A stretch of DNA of 64,000 nucleotides. Origin: Candidatus Latescibacterota bacterium. Lineage in GTDB: Bacteria; Latescibacterota; UBA2968; UBA8231. A program made the translations under genes and the position numbers. The stretch spans positions 1 through 64,000 of the forward strand of contig JAJDUT010000087.1 of assembly GCA_022826515.1 (NCBI GenBank), in the 5' to 3' direction. The notes beneath the pieces were generated by a model, which saw only the letters and a list, made by a program, of their open reading frames with translations, was not told the DNA's origin and ran no database searches. Below, piece by piece: positions 15,189 through 24,159 of the stretch; the first letter of the stretch is position 1, and each line of letters begins with the position of its first letter.

Positions 15189-17747
15189 ATGAAAAAGGCT
15201 GTGGTGTTTCTCGTCGGTCTATTGTGGAGCAGTACGGCGTCTGCGGAGCCGATGATCGCCGGACAGGTACGGCTGGCCGATGGGCGGCCAGTGGATGGGG
15301 CAGAGGTGATGTTGTTTGATCTTGCTAATTTGCGTCGGGGCATCGTGGCGCGGGCGGCGACGGATGCAGCCGGGTATTTCTCACTGCCGTTGGCGTCGTT
15401 GGGCGGGGAGACATTGCCGCAGGGGTTTATGCTGGGACAGAACTATCCCAACCCGTTCAACCCTTCGACGATGATTCCGTATCAGCTTCCTACGGCTACG
15501 CAGGTGCGGCTGGAGGTGTTCAACGTGTTGGGACAGCATATTGCGACGTTGGTGGACGAGGAGCGGCCAGCCGGTTTTCACGCGGCGCGGTGGGACGCGA
15601 CCGACGGGATGGGACAGGCAGTGGCGGCCGGGGTGTATTTCTATCGGCTACGCGGCGAGGGAGTGGAATTGACACAGCGGATGGTGCTCATTGACGGACA
15701 AGCGGGGATCGCGGCAGCGGCCTCCTCGGCGGCGACGATGACGCCTATAGTAGCGGCGGAGCGGGAGTATGGGGAGTATGGTCTTGTCGTTTCGGGCACA
15801 GGCTTGGCGACTTATGTGGATGCAGCGTTTGGGGTACGGGTGGGGATGGAGTCGGTGGAATTGGTGGTAGAAGCGGCGGAACTGCTACCGCGAGGTAAGG
15901 CGTTGACCTGCGGCATTTTGGGCGACGTGAACAACGATGGGCAGGTGGATGCCAACGACGCGCTGATCGTATTGATGTACAGCCTCGATTCGTCTATTGC
16001 GCTGCCCAACGGCAATATGAACTGGGGCGATGTCAATGCCGATGGGCAGGTCAACTTGGCCGACGCGCTAGCGATTGTAGGATATGTGGCGAATCCGTTG
16101 GACGAGTCCCTGCCAATGGGAATCGGACGAGCGGTGGCCAGCGGGAGTTGGGTGGCCGGGCCGATGCGCCGGCTCACCAACAACAGTGCATTGGATCAGA
16201 CTCCTGCTTGGTCTCCTGATGGACAAAAAATCGCTTTCGCGTCCGAGCGCGATGGCAACCAAGAGATTTACGTGATGGACGCCAATGGAGCTAACACACG
16301 CCGCCTGACTTTCAACAGTACAGACGACTATTCTCCTTCTTGGTCCCCTGACGGACAAGAAATCGCCTTCGCGTCTGAGCGCGATGGTAATGTGGAGATT
16401 TACGTGATGGATACGGATGGGGCGAATCCCCGTCGGCTAACCAGCAACAGTGAAAACGACTATCGTCCTGCTTGGTCTCCCGACGGACGAAAAATCGTCT
16501 TCATGTCTTATCGCGACGGCAACCAAGAGATTTACGTGATGGATACGGATGGGGCGAATCCCCGTCGCCTAACCTACAACAGTGAAAACGACGGCCATCC
16601 TGCTTGGTCCCCTGACGGACAAAAAATCGCTTTCTCGTCTGATCGTGATGGTAATGGAGATATTTATGTGATGGATGCCGATGGATCGAATCTACGCCGC
16701 CTAACCTACAACAGTGAAGACGACTATCGTCCTGCTTGGTCTCCCGACGGACAAAAAATCGTCTTCATGTCTTATCGCAACGACAATTGGGAAGTTTATG
16801 TGATGGATGCCAATGGCTCCAACCTACGCCGCCTAACCTATAACAGTGAATACGACGGCCACCCTACTTGGTCCCCTGACGGCCGGTATATCGCCTTTAC
16901 ATCCGAGCACGACGGTAATGGAGATGTTTATGTGATGGATACGCATGGCCCTAACCCACGCCGCCTGACCAATAACAGCAGAAACGACGGTCATCCTGCT
17001 TGGTCCCCTGATGGACGAAGCATCGCCTTTACATCCGAGCGTAACGGCAATGCCGATATTTACGTGATGGACGCCGATGGATCGAATCTGCGTCAGCTAA
17101 CCAGTAACAGGGGAGACGACATAGAGCCTGCGTGGTCCCCTGATGGAGGATACATCGCCTTCGCATCCGGGAGCGATAGTGATACAGATATTTACATGAT
17201 GGAAGCCGATGGCTCAAACCTGCGCCGTCTAACTAAAAGCTGGATTAGGGACGACAGGACTCCTGTTTGGTCGCCTAATGGCCGATATATCGCCTTCACG
17301 TCCGTGCGCGATAACAATGCGGATATTTACTGGATAGAGGCCGGTGGAGCGAACCTAAGTCAAATGATCAATAACGGTGCGTATCCCGCTTGGGCACCCG
17401 ACGGACAGTTCGCCTTTATGTCTAATCACGACGGCAATAGGGAAGTTTATGTGATGGAAGCTAATGGCTCCAACCCACGCCGCCTAACCTATAACAGTGA
17501 ATACGACGGTGATCCTACTTGGTCCCCTGACGGCCGATATATCGCCTTCATGTCCGAGCGCGACGGCAACGAAGAGATTTACGTCATGGACGCTGATGGA
17601 TCGAATCTGCGAAACCTGACCAACAACAGCGCAGACGACGGCCATCCTGCTTGGTCCCCTGACGGCCGATATATCGCCTTCATGTCCGAGCGCGACGGCA
17701 ATAGGGAGATTTACGTCATGGAGCTTCAGGTGGGAGGCTGTCAGTAA
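15189..17747 (+). CDS. secreted TolB-like propeller protein with sorting-like and dockerin domains
   Basis: 852 residues, ATG after AAAGGAG, signal peptide ending TASA. Domain order: a carboxypeptidase-regulatory-like fold (20-75), an NYPNPFNPST sorting/FlgD-like Ig domain (about 77-165), a type I dockerin with two calcium loops (GDVNNDGQVD and GDVNADGQVN, about 244-303), then twelve PD40 repeats of about 44 residues (about 328-848), each with a WSPDG core and IYVMD strand. Twelve blades fit two six-bladed TolB-type propellers. The protein ends right after blade 12. The sorting-like domain is usually C-terminal; its N-terminal place is odd. Location is presumably extracellular or outer surface; ligand unknown. 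Confidence 0.85.
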   Translation: MKKAVVFLVGLLWSSTASAEPMIAGQVRLADGRPVDGAEVMLFDLANLRRGIVARAATDAAGYFSLPLASLGGETLPQGFMLGQNYPNPFNPSTMIPYQLPTATQVRLEVFNVLGQHIATLVDEERPAGFHAARWDATDGMGQAVAAGVYFYRLRGEGVELTQRMVLIDGQAGIAAAASSAATMTPIVAAEREYGEYGLVVSGTGLATYVDAAFGVRVGMESVELVVEAAELLPRGKALTCGILGDVNNDGQVDANDALIVLMYSLDSSIALPNGNMNWGDVNADGQVNLADALAIVGYVANPLDESLPMGIGRAVASGSWVAGPMRRLTNNSALDQTPAWSPDGQKIAFASERDGNQEIYVMDANGANTRRLTFNSTDDYSPSWSPDGQEIAFASERDGNVEIYVMDTDGANPRRLTSNSENDYRPAWSPDGRKIVFMSYRDGNQEIYVMDTDGANPRRLTYNSENDGHPAWSPDGQKIAFSSDRDGNGDIYVMDADGSNLRRLTYNSEDDYRPAWSPDGQKIVFMSYRNDNWEVYVMDANGSNLRRLTYNSEYDGHPTWSPDGRYIAFTSEHDGNGDVYVMDTHGPNPRRLTNNSRNDGHPAWSPDGRSIAFTSERNGNADIYVMDADGSNLRQLTSNRGDDIEPAWSPDGGYIAFASGSDSDTDIYMMEADGSNLRRLTKSWIRDDRTPVWSPNGRYIAFTSVRDNNADIYWIEAGGANLSQMINNGAYPAWAPDGQFAFMSNHDGNREVYVMEANGSNPRRLTYNSEYDGDPTWSPDGRYIAFMSERDGNEEIYVMDADGSNLRNLTNNSADDGHPAWSPDGRYIAFMSERDGNREIYVMELQVGGCQ
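16169..17735 (+). repeat. tandem about 132-bp coding repeats (12 PD40 units)
   Basis: Twelve tandem units of about 132 bp encode the propeller blades of the 15189-17747 gene. Units 3-7 and 11-12 are most alike at DNA level, sharing runs such as GCTTGGTCCCCTGA; units 9-10 are the most diverged, and unit 10 is about four residues short. The pattern indicates recent duplication or gene conversion within the gene. Confidence 0.85.
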
Positions 17748-17968
17748 ATGGAAGAGAGGATTGAAAAGTAGCCGCGAGCACTTGAACGTCTAGCGGTAGT
17801 TGTCTTTTGCTCCCCTCTTTTTATATATTGTGCTGATATTTAGCAACGATTAGCAACTATTAAGAGCTGTTGAAAGGAGGTAAAGAGAGGCCGTTTTAGG
17901 CATTAGAAGCTCACTTTTCGTTTTTTTGACGAATATTCAAACCACGAACCCATGAGGTGAATTGCATC

Positions 17969-18922
17969 ATGAAGAAGATTTTGAGCATCGCGAGTATTTT
18001 GGCCCTAGGCATCATGTTGCAGGCCAGCGCGGTATCGGCTCACGTGCCGATCCCCGGCATCGACTCCGGTACGCTTTTCCAGTGGCCTGCTGGCCTGGAA
18101 CCGACCTTGGACGGCGACCTCTCTGAATGGGATATCGTCCCCGAGGATTACTACGTCCCCTTTGATTCTCACTTCGAGTACTATCTCGGCTTGGGCCACG
18201 AAAACGACGAGAGCAATTTGTCGTTTCGGGTGGTGGGCTCTTGGAGCGCGGGGACCAACCGACTCTATCTTATGATGGAGCGCTTCGATAATCTCTGGGT
18301 CCGCACAGGCTTTGGTCAGACCGCCGCTGGCGACGATAGCTGGGAGATCATGATCGACGCCGACCACGGCGGCGACCGGCACTTTGCCCTCCCCGACGAT
18401 TTTGAAGACGACGAAGAGCGCCAGCGCAACCAAGGTCGCTTCGCCCAGAACGCTCATTACGTCTGGCCCGAAATGCCCGACGCCAACCGGGCCGTGGGCT
18501 GGAAGTGGTTCTTCAACAGCCAATCCACTTGGCACGATAAGCCGCCGTGGGGCGATTACGGTTTCCAGCTAGAGGGCGAAGTCAACTCGGGCGAGGCTAC
18601 GGCGCGCATCGAGGTGATGACGATCGCGTGGGATGATTTCTACTGGATCGGTCCCGACGAGAGCTTGGTCCACACCTTCACCGAGGGCAATACCATCGGT
18701 CTGGGTTGGGTTGTTCACGACATAGACAATACTGCAGAGGACAATGGCGGAGCTAGCGCTGGCGGCTGGGGCATCAACCCCAACATCCAGATGTGGTTCG
18801 ACTGCGTCAACTGCTCAGACTTCTTACTAGCGCCGATCGATCCGCGCGTGGATTTCAGCAGCGTTGAAACCGCGGTAGAGGAAGAAAGCTGGGGACGCAT
18901 TAAGGCGGCCTATATCCAGTAG
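17969..18922 (+). CDS. secreted CBM9-like (DOMON-type fold) protein
   Basis: 317 residues from ATG 17969, preceded by GAGGTGA (an in-frame GTG 12 bp earlier is less likely). A signal peptide ends VSA-HVP. The mature N-terminus has the family 9 carbohydrate-binding entry motif EPTLDGDLSEW, followed by strands such as NRLYLMMERFDN and DSWEIMIDADHGG. Such domains bind glycans or sit in secreted enzymes, but no catalytic module is attached. It is a paralogue of the N-terminal part of the 37027-38121 protein. It begins the secreted-protein block; 220 bp upstream hold no gene. Confidence 0.65.
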   Translation: MKKILSIASILALGIMLQASAVSAHVPIPGIDSGTLFQWPAGLEPTLDGDLSEWDIVPEDYYVPFDSHFEYYLGLGHENDESNLSFRVVGSWSAGTNRLYLMMERFDNLWVRTGFGQTAAGDDSWEIMIDADHGGDRHFALPDDFEDDEERQRNQGRFAQNAHYVWPEMPDANRAVGWKWFFNSQSTWHDKPPWGDYGFQLEGEVNSGEATARIEVMTIAWDDFYWIGPDESLVHTFTEGNTIGLGWVVHDIDNTAEDNGGASAGGWGINPNIQMWFDCVNCSDFLLAPIDPRVDFSSVETAVEEESWGRIKAAYIQ

Positions 18923-19014
18923 TTCGCTTCTCGTTCCCAACTATTAGCTCAGAAGGGGAGGTGTCTCGTGCATCTCCCCTTCTGATTTCTGCCTTCCCCT
19001 TGGGAGATGCAGTC

Positions 19015-21003
19015 ATGGTCGCATTTAGAAGCCTCTGCGCCGCGCTTTTGTTGGCCGCGAGTAGTATCCCGGTCGCGGGATTGACCGTCTATCGGCTAGG
19101 TGGTGAGGGGTTGCCGCCGCCGCCCGAAGTGGCCAGCGGACAAGCCGATTTAGTCCAATTTAGCTGGGCCGAACTCGATCCTGACCTACAGGGAGTAAGC
19201 GAATCCCTGACGATTGCCCCCGACGCCATTTCCCCGTTGTTCTTCCCGGCGGATGTCAATATCGCACCGACGGTCAAGGATCGCGGTGGCTATCTACAGA
19301 CCCAAGGTTTTCAGGCTTGGGTCGAAACAGATGATATAATTTTGATAAACGACGGCGATCCTGCGACGGCCTATTACGAGGAGAAGGGATCCAATCAGGT
19401 GAACGTGGGAGATGACTTGCGGTTCGGCAAGGTTTTACTGTTCGACCTCGGCGGTTTGTTTGCGGTGGATCGAATCCGCTTTTTCGCACGCGCTGGCAAC
19501 GAAGCCAATTACATCGAACTCTTCCACATCTGGACCAATACGCTGACGAATGAGGAAGCCGGGATCAGCAGCGTGGACCTCTGCACTGCCGGCAGGACGG
19601 ACAATTGTTTGGGCTTCATCAACCGGGCACACCGCGACATCTACAATCGCAAGGACATGTATTTCAACGCGCTGTTGGAGGTCAAGGAAAACACCCGCTC
19701 GACCGTAGAAGTGGAACTCACCGGCGAGTACATCCGCCGCGTGGTGATGTTCGTGCCGTCGCAGCTAACTCGGGACTGGGAGATCGCCGAGTTTGAGATC
19801 TTTGCGCCCGGCTATGTGCCCAACGCCTCGTATCTTTCCAACATCCTCGATCTCGGCAAAGAAGTCTCGCTAGGCGAGTTGCGCTGGTCGGGGACCAAGG
19901 ACGCGGAGGCCGCAGTCAACATCCGCAGCCGGAGCGGTAGCGATGTCGATCCCAACATATACTGGCGTCATACCTTCCGGGGCGACGAGCAGGTCAGCTA
20001 CGACGCTAGGGGCAATCCGCTGACCTTGCGCACGTACGGGCGGTTGGAAATTTCCGAGCGCGGCAAGATCACCCGCGATGCAGCAAATTGGGATTTCTGG
20101 TCGAAGACTTACGATTTTGGCGACAGTGTTGAGACGCGCTGGTCGGCGACCAAGCCTAGGAGCTTTGTCCAGTTTGAGTTGGATTTTCAATCGAACATCG
20201 CCGCGGGCAGCCGGATGAATTACGTGGAGTTTACTGCGTCGCCGGCGGCGGTCACGACGCTGGTGGGAGAAATCGATCCCTATCAGGTGGAGACGGCTCA
20301 AGTAACGCAGTTCACTTATGCCATCCGGCCTACCATCGGAGTCGATGATCCGGGATTCGATCATTTGGAAATCTCGGCCGAGGGCGGGCGGCTGGTGCGT
20401 ATCGACGGCGTGCGGATCGGGGGCCAAGAGGTCGCTTTTGAGCGGGTCGAAGAAGGGGCTGAACGGTTGGTGGTAGGCGTACCGAGGTTAGACGTGGACC
20501 GCACTGAAGAGGTGATGGAGGTGGATTTCAGCGCCGAGATTTTTCGCTACGGAGCGACCTTTGCCGGTCGCGTGTTCGACAGCCAAACCCCACAGGAAAT
20601 TTGGCAGCCGGTGCAGCCCGGCGACGCTACCGCGCTCAGGGACGGCAATAGCCTTTCGGTGCAGGCTGTCGCGCTAGGTTCGCGAGTCCTCGGCGCGCTC
20701 GATTTGGCCGGGGGCGTTTTTACGCCCAATGGCGACGGCGTCAACGACGGGTTGGACATTGCCTATGATTTGCTCAAACTGGTGGCACCGACTCCGGTAG
20801 TGGTGGAGGTACGGGACTTGGCCGGTGGGTTGGTGCGCGAAGTGTACAATGGCCTCGACGCGGCTGGCCGCCACCGGCGGCAGTGGGATGGTTTGGATGA
20901 GTACGGGCAGCGGGTGGCTCCCGGTGTTTACATCTGCCGCGTCGAGGTTGCCACCGAAGAGGGGCGGCGGCAGCGCGCCGGGGTCGTAGCGGTTGCGTAT
21001 TGA
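19015..21003 (+). CDS. secreted discoidin-like protein with FlgD-type C-terminus, paralogue A
   Basis: 662 residues from ATG 19015 (GGGAGA upstream); the longer frame to 18961 only adds non-signal residues. Signal peptide, then a discoidin/F5-8C-like region (GDPATAYYEE...FDLGGLFAVDRIRFFARAG) within about 90-260, a long beta-rich middle, and from about 568 the motif FTPNGDGVND followed by a FlgD-like Ig fold ending in AVAY. Two larger relatives follow. No catalytic residues are recognisable. The function is unknown; it is presumably displayed on or outside the outer membrane. Confidence 0.7.
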   Translation: MVAFRSLCAALLLAASSIPVAGLTVYRLGGEGLPPPPEVASGQADLVQFSWAELDPDLQGVSESLTIAPDAISPLFFPADVNIAPTVKDRGGYLQTQGFQAWVETDDIILINDGDPATAYYEEKGSNQVNVGDDLRFGKVLLFDLGGLFAVDRIRFFARAGNEANYIELFHIWTNTLTNEEAGISSVDLCTAGRTDNCLGFINRAHRDIYNRKDMYFNALLEVKENTRSTVEVELTGEYIRRVVMFVPSQLTRDWEIAEFEIFAPGYVPNASYLSNILDLGKEVSLGELRWSGTKDAEAAVNIRSRSGSDVDPNIYWRHTFRGDEQVSYDARGNPLTLRTYGRLEISERGKITRDAANWDFWSKTYDFGDSVETRWSATKPRSFVQFELDFQSNIAAGSRMNYVEFTASPAAVTTLVGEIDPYQVETAQVTQFTYAIRPTIGVDDPGFDHLEISAEGGRLVRIDGVRIGGQEVAFERVEEGAERLVVGVPRLDVDRTEEVMEVDFSAEIFRYGATFAGRVFDSQTPQEIWQPVQPGDATALRDGNSLSVQAVALGSRVLGALDLAGGVFTPNGDGVNDGLDIAYDLLKLVAPTPVVVEVRDLAGGLVREVYNGLDAAGRHRRQWDGLDEYGQRVAPGVYICRVEVATEEGRRQRAGVVAVAY

Positions 21004-21006
21004 GAC

Positions 21007-21228
21007 AATTAGGAATTGGGAATTGGGAATTAGGAATTAGGGAATTAGGAACTGATGTTACGCAGCCTTCTATCGTCTGTCGCTTTCGGTGCCCCCTAGT
21101 GTCATTCCCGCGCAAGCGGGAATCCACGCCGTCGACCCCCGCCCGGCCCGCTGGACGCCCGCTTGTGCGGGCGTGACGGAACAGGAAGCAGTAGTGCGTA
21201 ACATCAGTTAGGAATTAGGAGTTGGGCT
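21007..21228 (+). repeat. heptamer-repeat tract interrupted by a MITE-like element
   Basis: The intergenic stretch between paralogues A and B starts with five to six tandem GGAATTA/GGAATTG units (21010-21049), is interrupted by the 160-bp inverted-repeat element, and resumes with AGGAATTAGGAG (21210-21221). The last unit doubles as the ribosome binding site of the next gene. Heptamers of this kind are widespread intergenic repeats. Confidence 0.75.
21050..21209. mobile_element. MITE-like element with perfect 15-bp terminal inverted repeats
   Basis: Ends are AACTGATGTTACGCA (21050-21064) and its exact complement TGCGTAACATCAGTT (21195-21209). Inside are two facing imperfect hairpins, one beginning GTCATTCCCGCGCAAGCGGG (about 21100) and one around GCCCGCTTGTGCGGGC (about 21157), both of the well-known GCGGGAATCCA dispersed repeat type. 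It carries no gene, and the flanks TTAGGA are similar on both sides, as if it had inserted into the heptamer tract. A non-autonomous transposable element is the best reading. Confidence 0.65.
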
Positions 21229-23796
21229 ATGGCCAATGGGAAATGCACACTGGCGTTGAGTTTGGGACTTGGGTTGTGGGGGTTGGTTGGGGCGCAGAAT
21301 CACGCATTGCGATCCGACCACGTGATCGTAAACAGCCAAAGACACTGGGATAATTGGGCTTTTGTCGAGGGGACGCTGGAGGTCTCTGCTGGTGGGGAGG
21401 TTGTTCCAGCCTTCGTGCCCAAGGATCACAACGCCGTAACGGACATCGTCCAACACCTGCAACGCCTCGCCGATAACGCGACCATCCTCGACGCGATCGA
21501 AGCCGGGACCAACAAGGCGGCGGTCGCCAACCTCTTCGACGGCGACGAAACGACCTATTGGGAGCCAGACCCCGACAGCCCATTGCGGGACTGGTGGATC
21601 CAGGTCGATATGGGACGACTGATCAATGCCACGCGCGTCGGGTTGCAATTCGTGCCCGAGGGGCAGGGCGATCCCTTTTTGCAGTTCGCGGTGCTGACGG
21701 CCGACAACGCCGATCAGGGCAACAAGATCGCCGGCAAGGTGCCCATGCACTTGGTGTACCGCACGCCAAGCGACAACAAAAACCAGCGCGAGTTCGAGTT
21801 CGACCTCAACCGAGGGGAGCTGATCAACCCCACCCCCGGCGTGGATTTTGCGGGCGATATGGTGCGCTTCGTGCAAGTCGTGGTCACCGAAAGCGATGGC
21901 GCGCGCGCCGTGGAGGTGTCGGCGGAAGAATACGAGGCGTTAGCAAGCCGCGACAAGGGAGACGTGGTCTTCTACAAGCAAGTGGGGGAAGGAGAAGTGG
22001 AGGTCGAGGCGGCGATCTACGAGGCGATTGACTCGCAATTGCGCGGCCCGGTGCGCTATTATCGGCGGGAGCGGCCGCGCTTGGCCGAGTTGGCCGTCTA
22101 TGAGGTGGGCAAGAACATTTCGCAGGGCATGATCCTCGACCGCAACGGTAGCGCCGAGAGTTCCCACGATGGATCTGTGGGCAATCTGGTAGATGGGGAA
22201 GGCACCTATCTGACTTTTAATCTCAAAGCCTTTCAGACGGGAAACGTGGAATTCGGCGAGCGCTTTCTGGAGTTCGATCTAGGCGCTTCCTACTGGATCG
22301 ACACCGTGCAGTTATGGTACAGCCTCAGCGTTGCTGGCGGCCGACTGGCTGGAGCCAGTTTTCACCGCTACGCAATCCAGACTTCGGACGGCACTCCCGC
22401 TCCCGGTGGCGGTCGGCTGTGGAGGGTGCCCGAACAGGTACGCGGCCTCGGCAGGGCGTATGAAGTCAATACTTTCCAGCCGACGTCGGCTCGCTTTGTG
22501 CGCATAGCCTATCCCTTTTCTAGCAGCGAATCGGGTCGGGAGGGGAATAAAGCGCGCGTCCGCGAAGTGCAGATCTACGGCGAAGGGCACCATCCCGAGG
22601 TGAAGCTGGAGTCGGGGTTGATCCCATTGCAGGGGGCCAAGAATCTAGTGTCGATCGAATGGGAGGCGGACACGCCCCCGGGTACGTCTGTGCAAATCCA
22701 GACCCGCACTGGCAATGAGGTCGCCGAAGCATATCGGTACTACGACAGCGGCGGCGTGGAGGTCTCGGAAGGCAAATACGCGAAGCTAGGTTTTTTTAAA
22801 AAGGGCCGGATCGACACCCTGCAGATAGCCGGGTCCGACTGGAGCAACTGGAGTGCGCCCTACGCGCGTTCCGGCGACCCGATTGCCTCGCCCAGTCCGC
22901 GCCAATACCTGACCTTGCGCGCTCGGTTGACGACCACAGAACCCATGCACGCCGCCAGCCTGCACTCCATTCGCTTGAACTTCAATCCGCCGGTGGCGAA
23001 ACAACTGCAAGGCGAACTGGATATTGGAATTTTTGAGCGCTTGGGCGCGCCGCAAGAGGTCTCGCTGTTTGTCAAGCCGACCTTCGCGTCGCAGGATTTG
23101 GGCTTTGACGAGATATTGGTGCGCACGCCGCCAGATATGTCGCTCGAATTCGGCGCACTGCGCTTGGGCAGTTTGGCGCAGTGGGAAAGCGGCCAAGCCG
23201 AAGAGCTGGCCGATGTGCAGGTAGTGGAGACGCGTTCGGATTCGCTCTGGTTGCGCTTCGATCAGGTGGTAAAACGGGGAGGAGGAGTCGATTTAGTTGA
23301 GGTGCGGTTTACGACGGCGCTGTTTTCCCCCGGGGCAGTAATCCAAGCGGCGCTGGGCAATTCGTCGTTGGCCAACTCGTGGCAACAGGTTGATCCGGCG
23401 GACGTGACCGAACTGGCCCAGAGCCAGGGGTTGCAAATCCTCGCTTCGGTGCAGGACAACAAAGTCCTCGGCGATCTAGGCATTCAGCCGGCGGTAGTAA
23501 CGCCCAACGGCGATGGGGTCAACGACGCGCTAACCATTGATTTTACGGTGCGTCGGCTGAGTGGTGCGCGCCCCGTCAAAGTGCGGATTTACGACCTCGG
23601 AGGGCGGCTGGTGCGCCGCCTCGATACCCAAAAGCCCCTAGTGGCAGGGGAATACGTGCTCGACTGGGTAGTCGATGACGAGCAGGGACAACTGGTGCCG
23701 CCTGGAATTTACATTTTGCGCATTGACATTGATGCGGATTCGGATCGCGACGTGCGGCAAACGGGTGTGCAGCGCCTGCTGCATGTAGCGTATTGA
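21229..23796 (+). CDS. secreted discoidin-like protein with FlgD-type C-terminus, paralogue B
   Basis: 855 residues; signal peptide ending GAQ. Two discoidin (F5/8 type C)-like regions: about 85-165 (NLFDGDETTYWEPD...WIQVDMGR) and about 300-455 (NLVDGEGTYL...VRIAYPF). A beta-rich middle leads to VTPNGDGVND near 756 and a FlgD-like Ig domain ending HVAY. Discoidin folds usually bind glycans or lipids. It is larger than paralogues A and C by the second discoidin-like region. The ribosome binding site AGGAG comes from the repeat tract upstream. Function unknown; secretion and co-occurrence suggest a surface complex. Confidence 0.7.
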   Translation: MANGKCTLALSLGLGLWGLVGAQNHALRSDHVIVNSQRHWDNWAFVEGTLEVSAGGEVVPAFVPKDHNAVTDIVQHLQRLADNATILDAIEAGTNKAAVANLFDGDETTYWEPDPDSPLRDWWIQVDMGRLINATRVGLQFVPEGQGDPFLQFAVLTADNADQGNKIAGKVPMHLVYRTPSDNKNQREFEFDLNRGELINPTPGVDFAGDMVRFVQVVVTESDGARAVEVSAEEYEALASRDKGDVVFYKQVGEGEVEVEAAIYEAIDSQLRGPVRYYRRERPRLAELAVYEVGKNISQGMILDRNGSAESSHDGSVGNLVDGEGTYLTFNLKAFQTGNVEFGERFLEFDLGASYWIDTVQLWYSLSVAGGRLAGASFHRYAIQTSDGTPAPGGGRLWRVPEQVRGLGRAYEVNTFQPTSARFVRIAYPFSSSESGREGNKARVREVQIYGEGHHPEVKLESGLIPLQGAKNLVSIEWEADTPPGTSVQIQTRTGNEVAEAYRYYDSGGVEVSEGKYAKLGFFKKGRIDTLQIAGSDWSNWSAPYARSGDPIASPSPRQYLTLRARLTTTEPMHAASLHSIRLNFNPPVAKQLQGELDIGIFERLGAPQEVSLFVKPTFASQDLGFDEILVRTPPDMSLEFGALRLGSLAQWESGQAEELADVQVVETRSDSLWLRFDQVVKRGGGVDLVEVRFTTALFSPGAVIQAALGNSSLANSWQQVDPADVTELAQSQGLQILASVQDNKVLGDLGIQPAVVTPNGDGVNDALTIDFTVRRLSGARPVKVRIYDLGGRLVRRLDTQKPLVAGEYVLDWVVDDEQGQLVPPGIYILRIDIDADSDRDVRQTGVQRLLHVAY

Positions 23797-23920
23797 CCAA
23801 CTCGCGGAGTTTTCCAGAGGTGCTCTTTCAACTATTGTATCGCACCTTTGGATCGGCTGAACTTGTCCGAGTGTGCCGACTACTCCGCGACAAACTGTAG
23901 TACAAAAAGAGGGTTTGATA

Positions 23921-24151
23921 ATGAGTGAGCAATTACCACCGGAGCGCCCGTATCCGTTAGATCACGAAGGACGCATCGCCCGGCTGGAGGGCATTGTCGA
24001 GCAAGTGAACGAGCGGCTGGGCCGCGTCGAAACCAAGATTGACGCCACCCGTGTGGCACTCGAAGCCAAAATCGACTCCAACTTGCGGTGGATCATAGCT
24101 CTGCAAATGGCAACGTGGGGCCTGATCGGGGCCTTAAAGCTGTTCGGTTAG
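23921..24151 (+). CDS. small coiled-coil protein with C-terminal membrane anchor
   Basis: 76 residues from ATG 23921 (AGAGGG upstream). Residues 15-50 form a heptad-like coiled coil (IARLEGIVEQVNERLGRVE) and residues 52-75 a hydrophobic segment (WIIALQMATWGLIGALKLFG), so the protein is probably a tail-anchored inner-membrane helix bundle of the type often annotated DUF1640/hemolysin XhlA-like. It lies between paralogues B and C; its stop is 9 bp before the start of C. It may be a scaffold for the cluster or a stray small gene. Confidence 0.6.
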   Translation: MSEQLPPERPYPLDHEGRIARLEGIVEQVNERLGRVETKIDATRVALEAKIDSNLRWIIALQMATWGLIGALKLFG

Positions 24152-24159
24152 CGGGCGAT

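Noticed and set aside
16169..17735. Regular direct repeats that could be mistaken for a CRISPR array
   Set aside because: Period is 132 bp, there are no unique spacers and the reading frame continues through all units as PD40 blades.
23799..23813. Small stem AACTC-GCG-GAGTT followed by TT after paralogue B
   Set aside because: A 5-bp stem with two extra T residues is too weak to call a terminator.
24088..24159. Upstream extension of paralogue C
   Set aside because: It would overlap the small coiled-coil gene and bury the clear signal peptide that begins at 24160.
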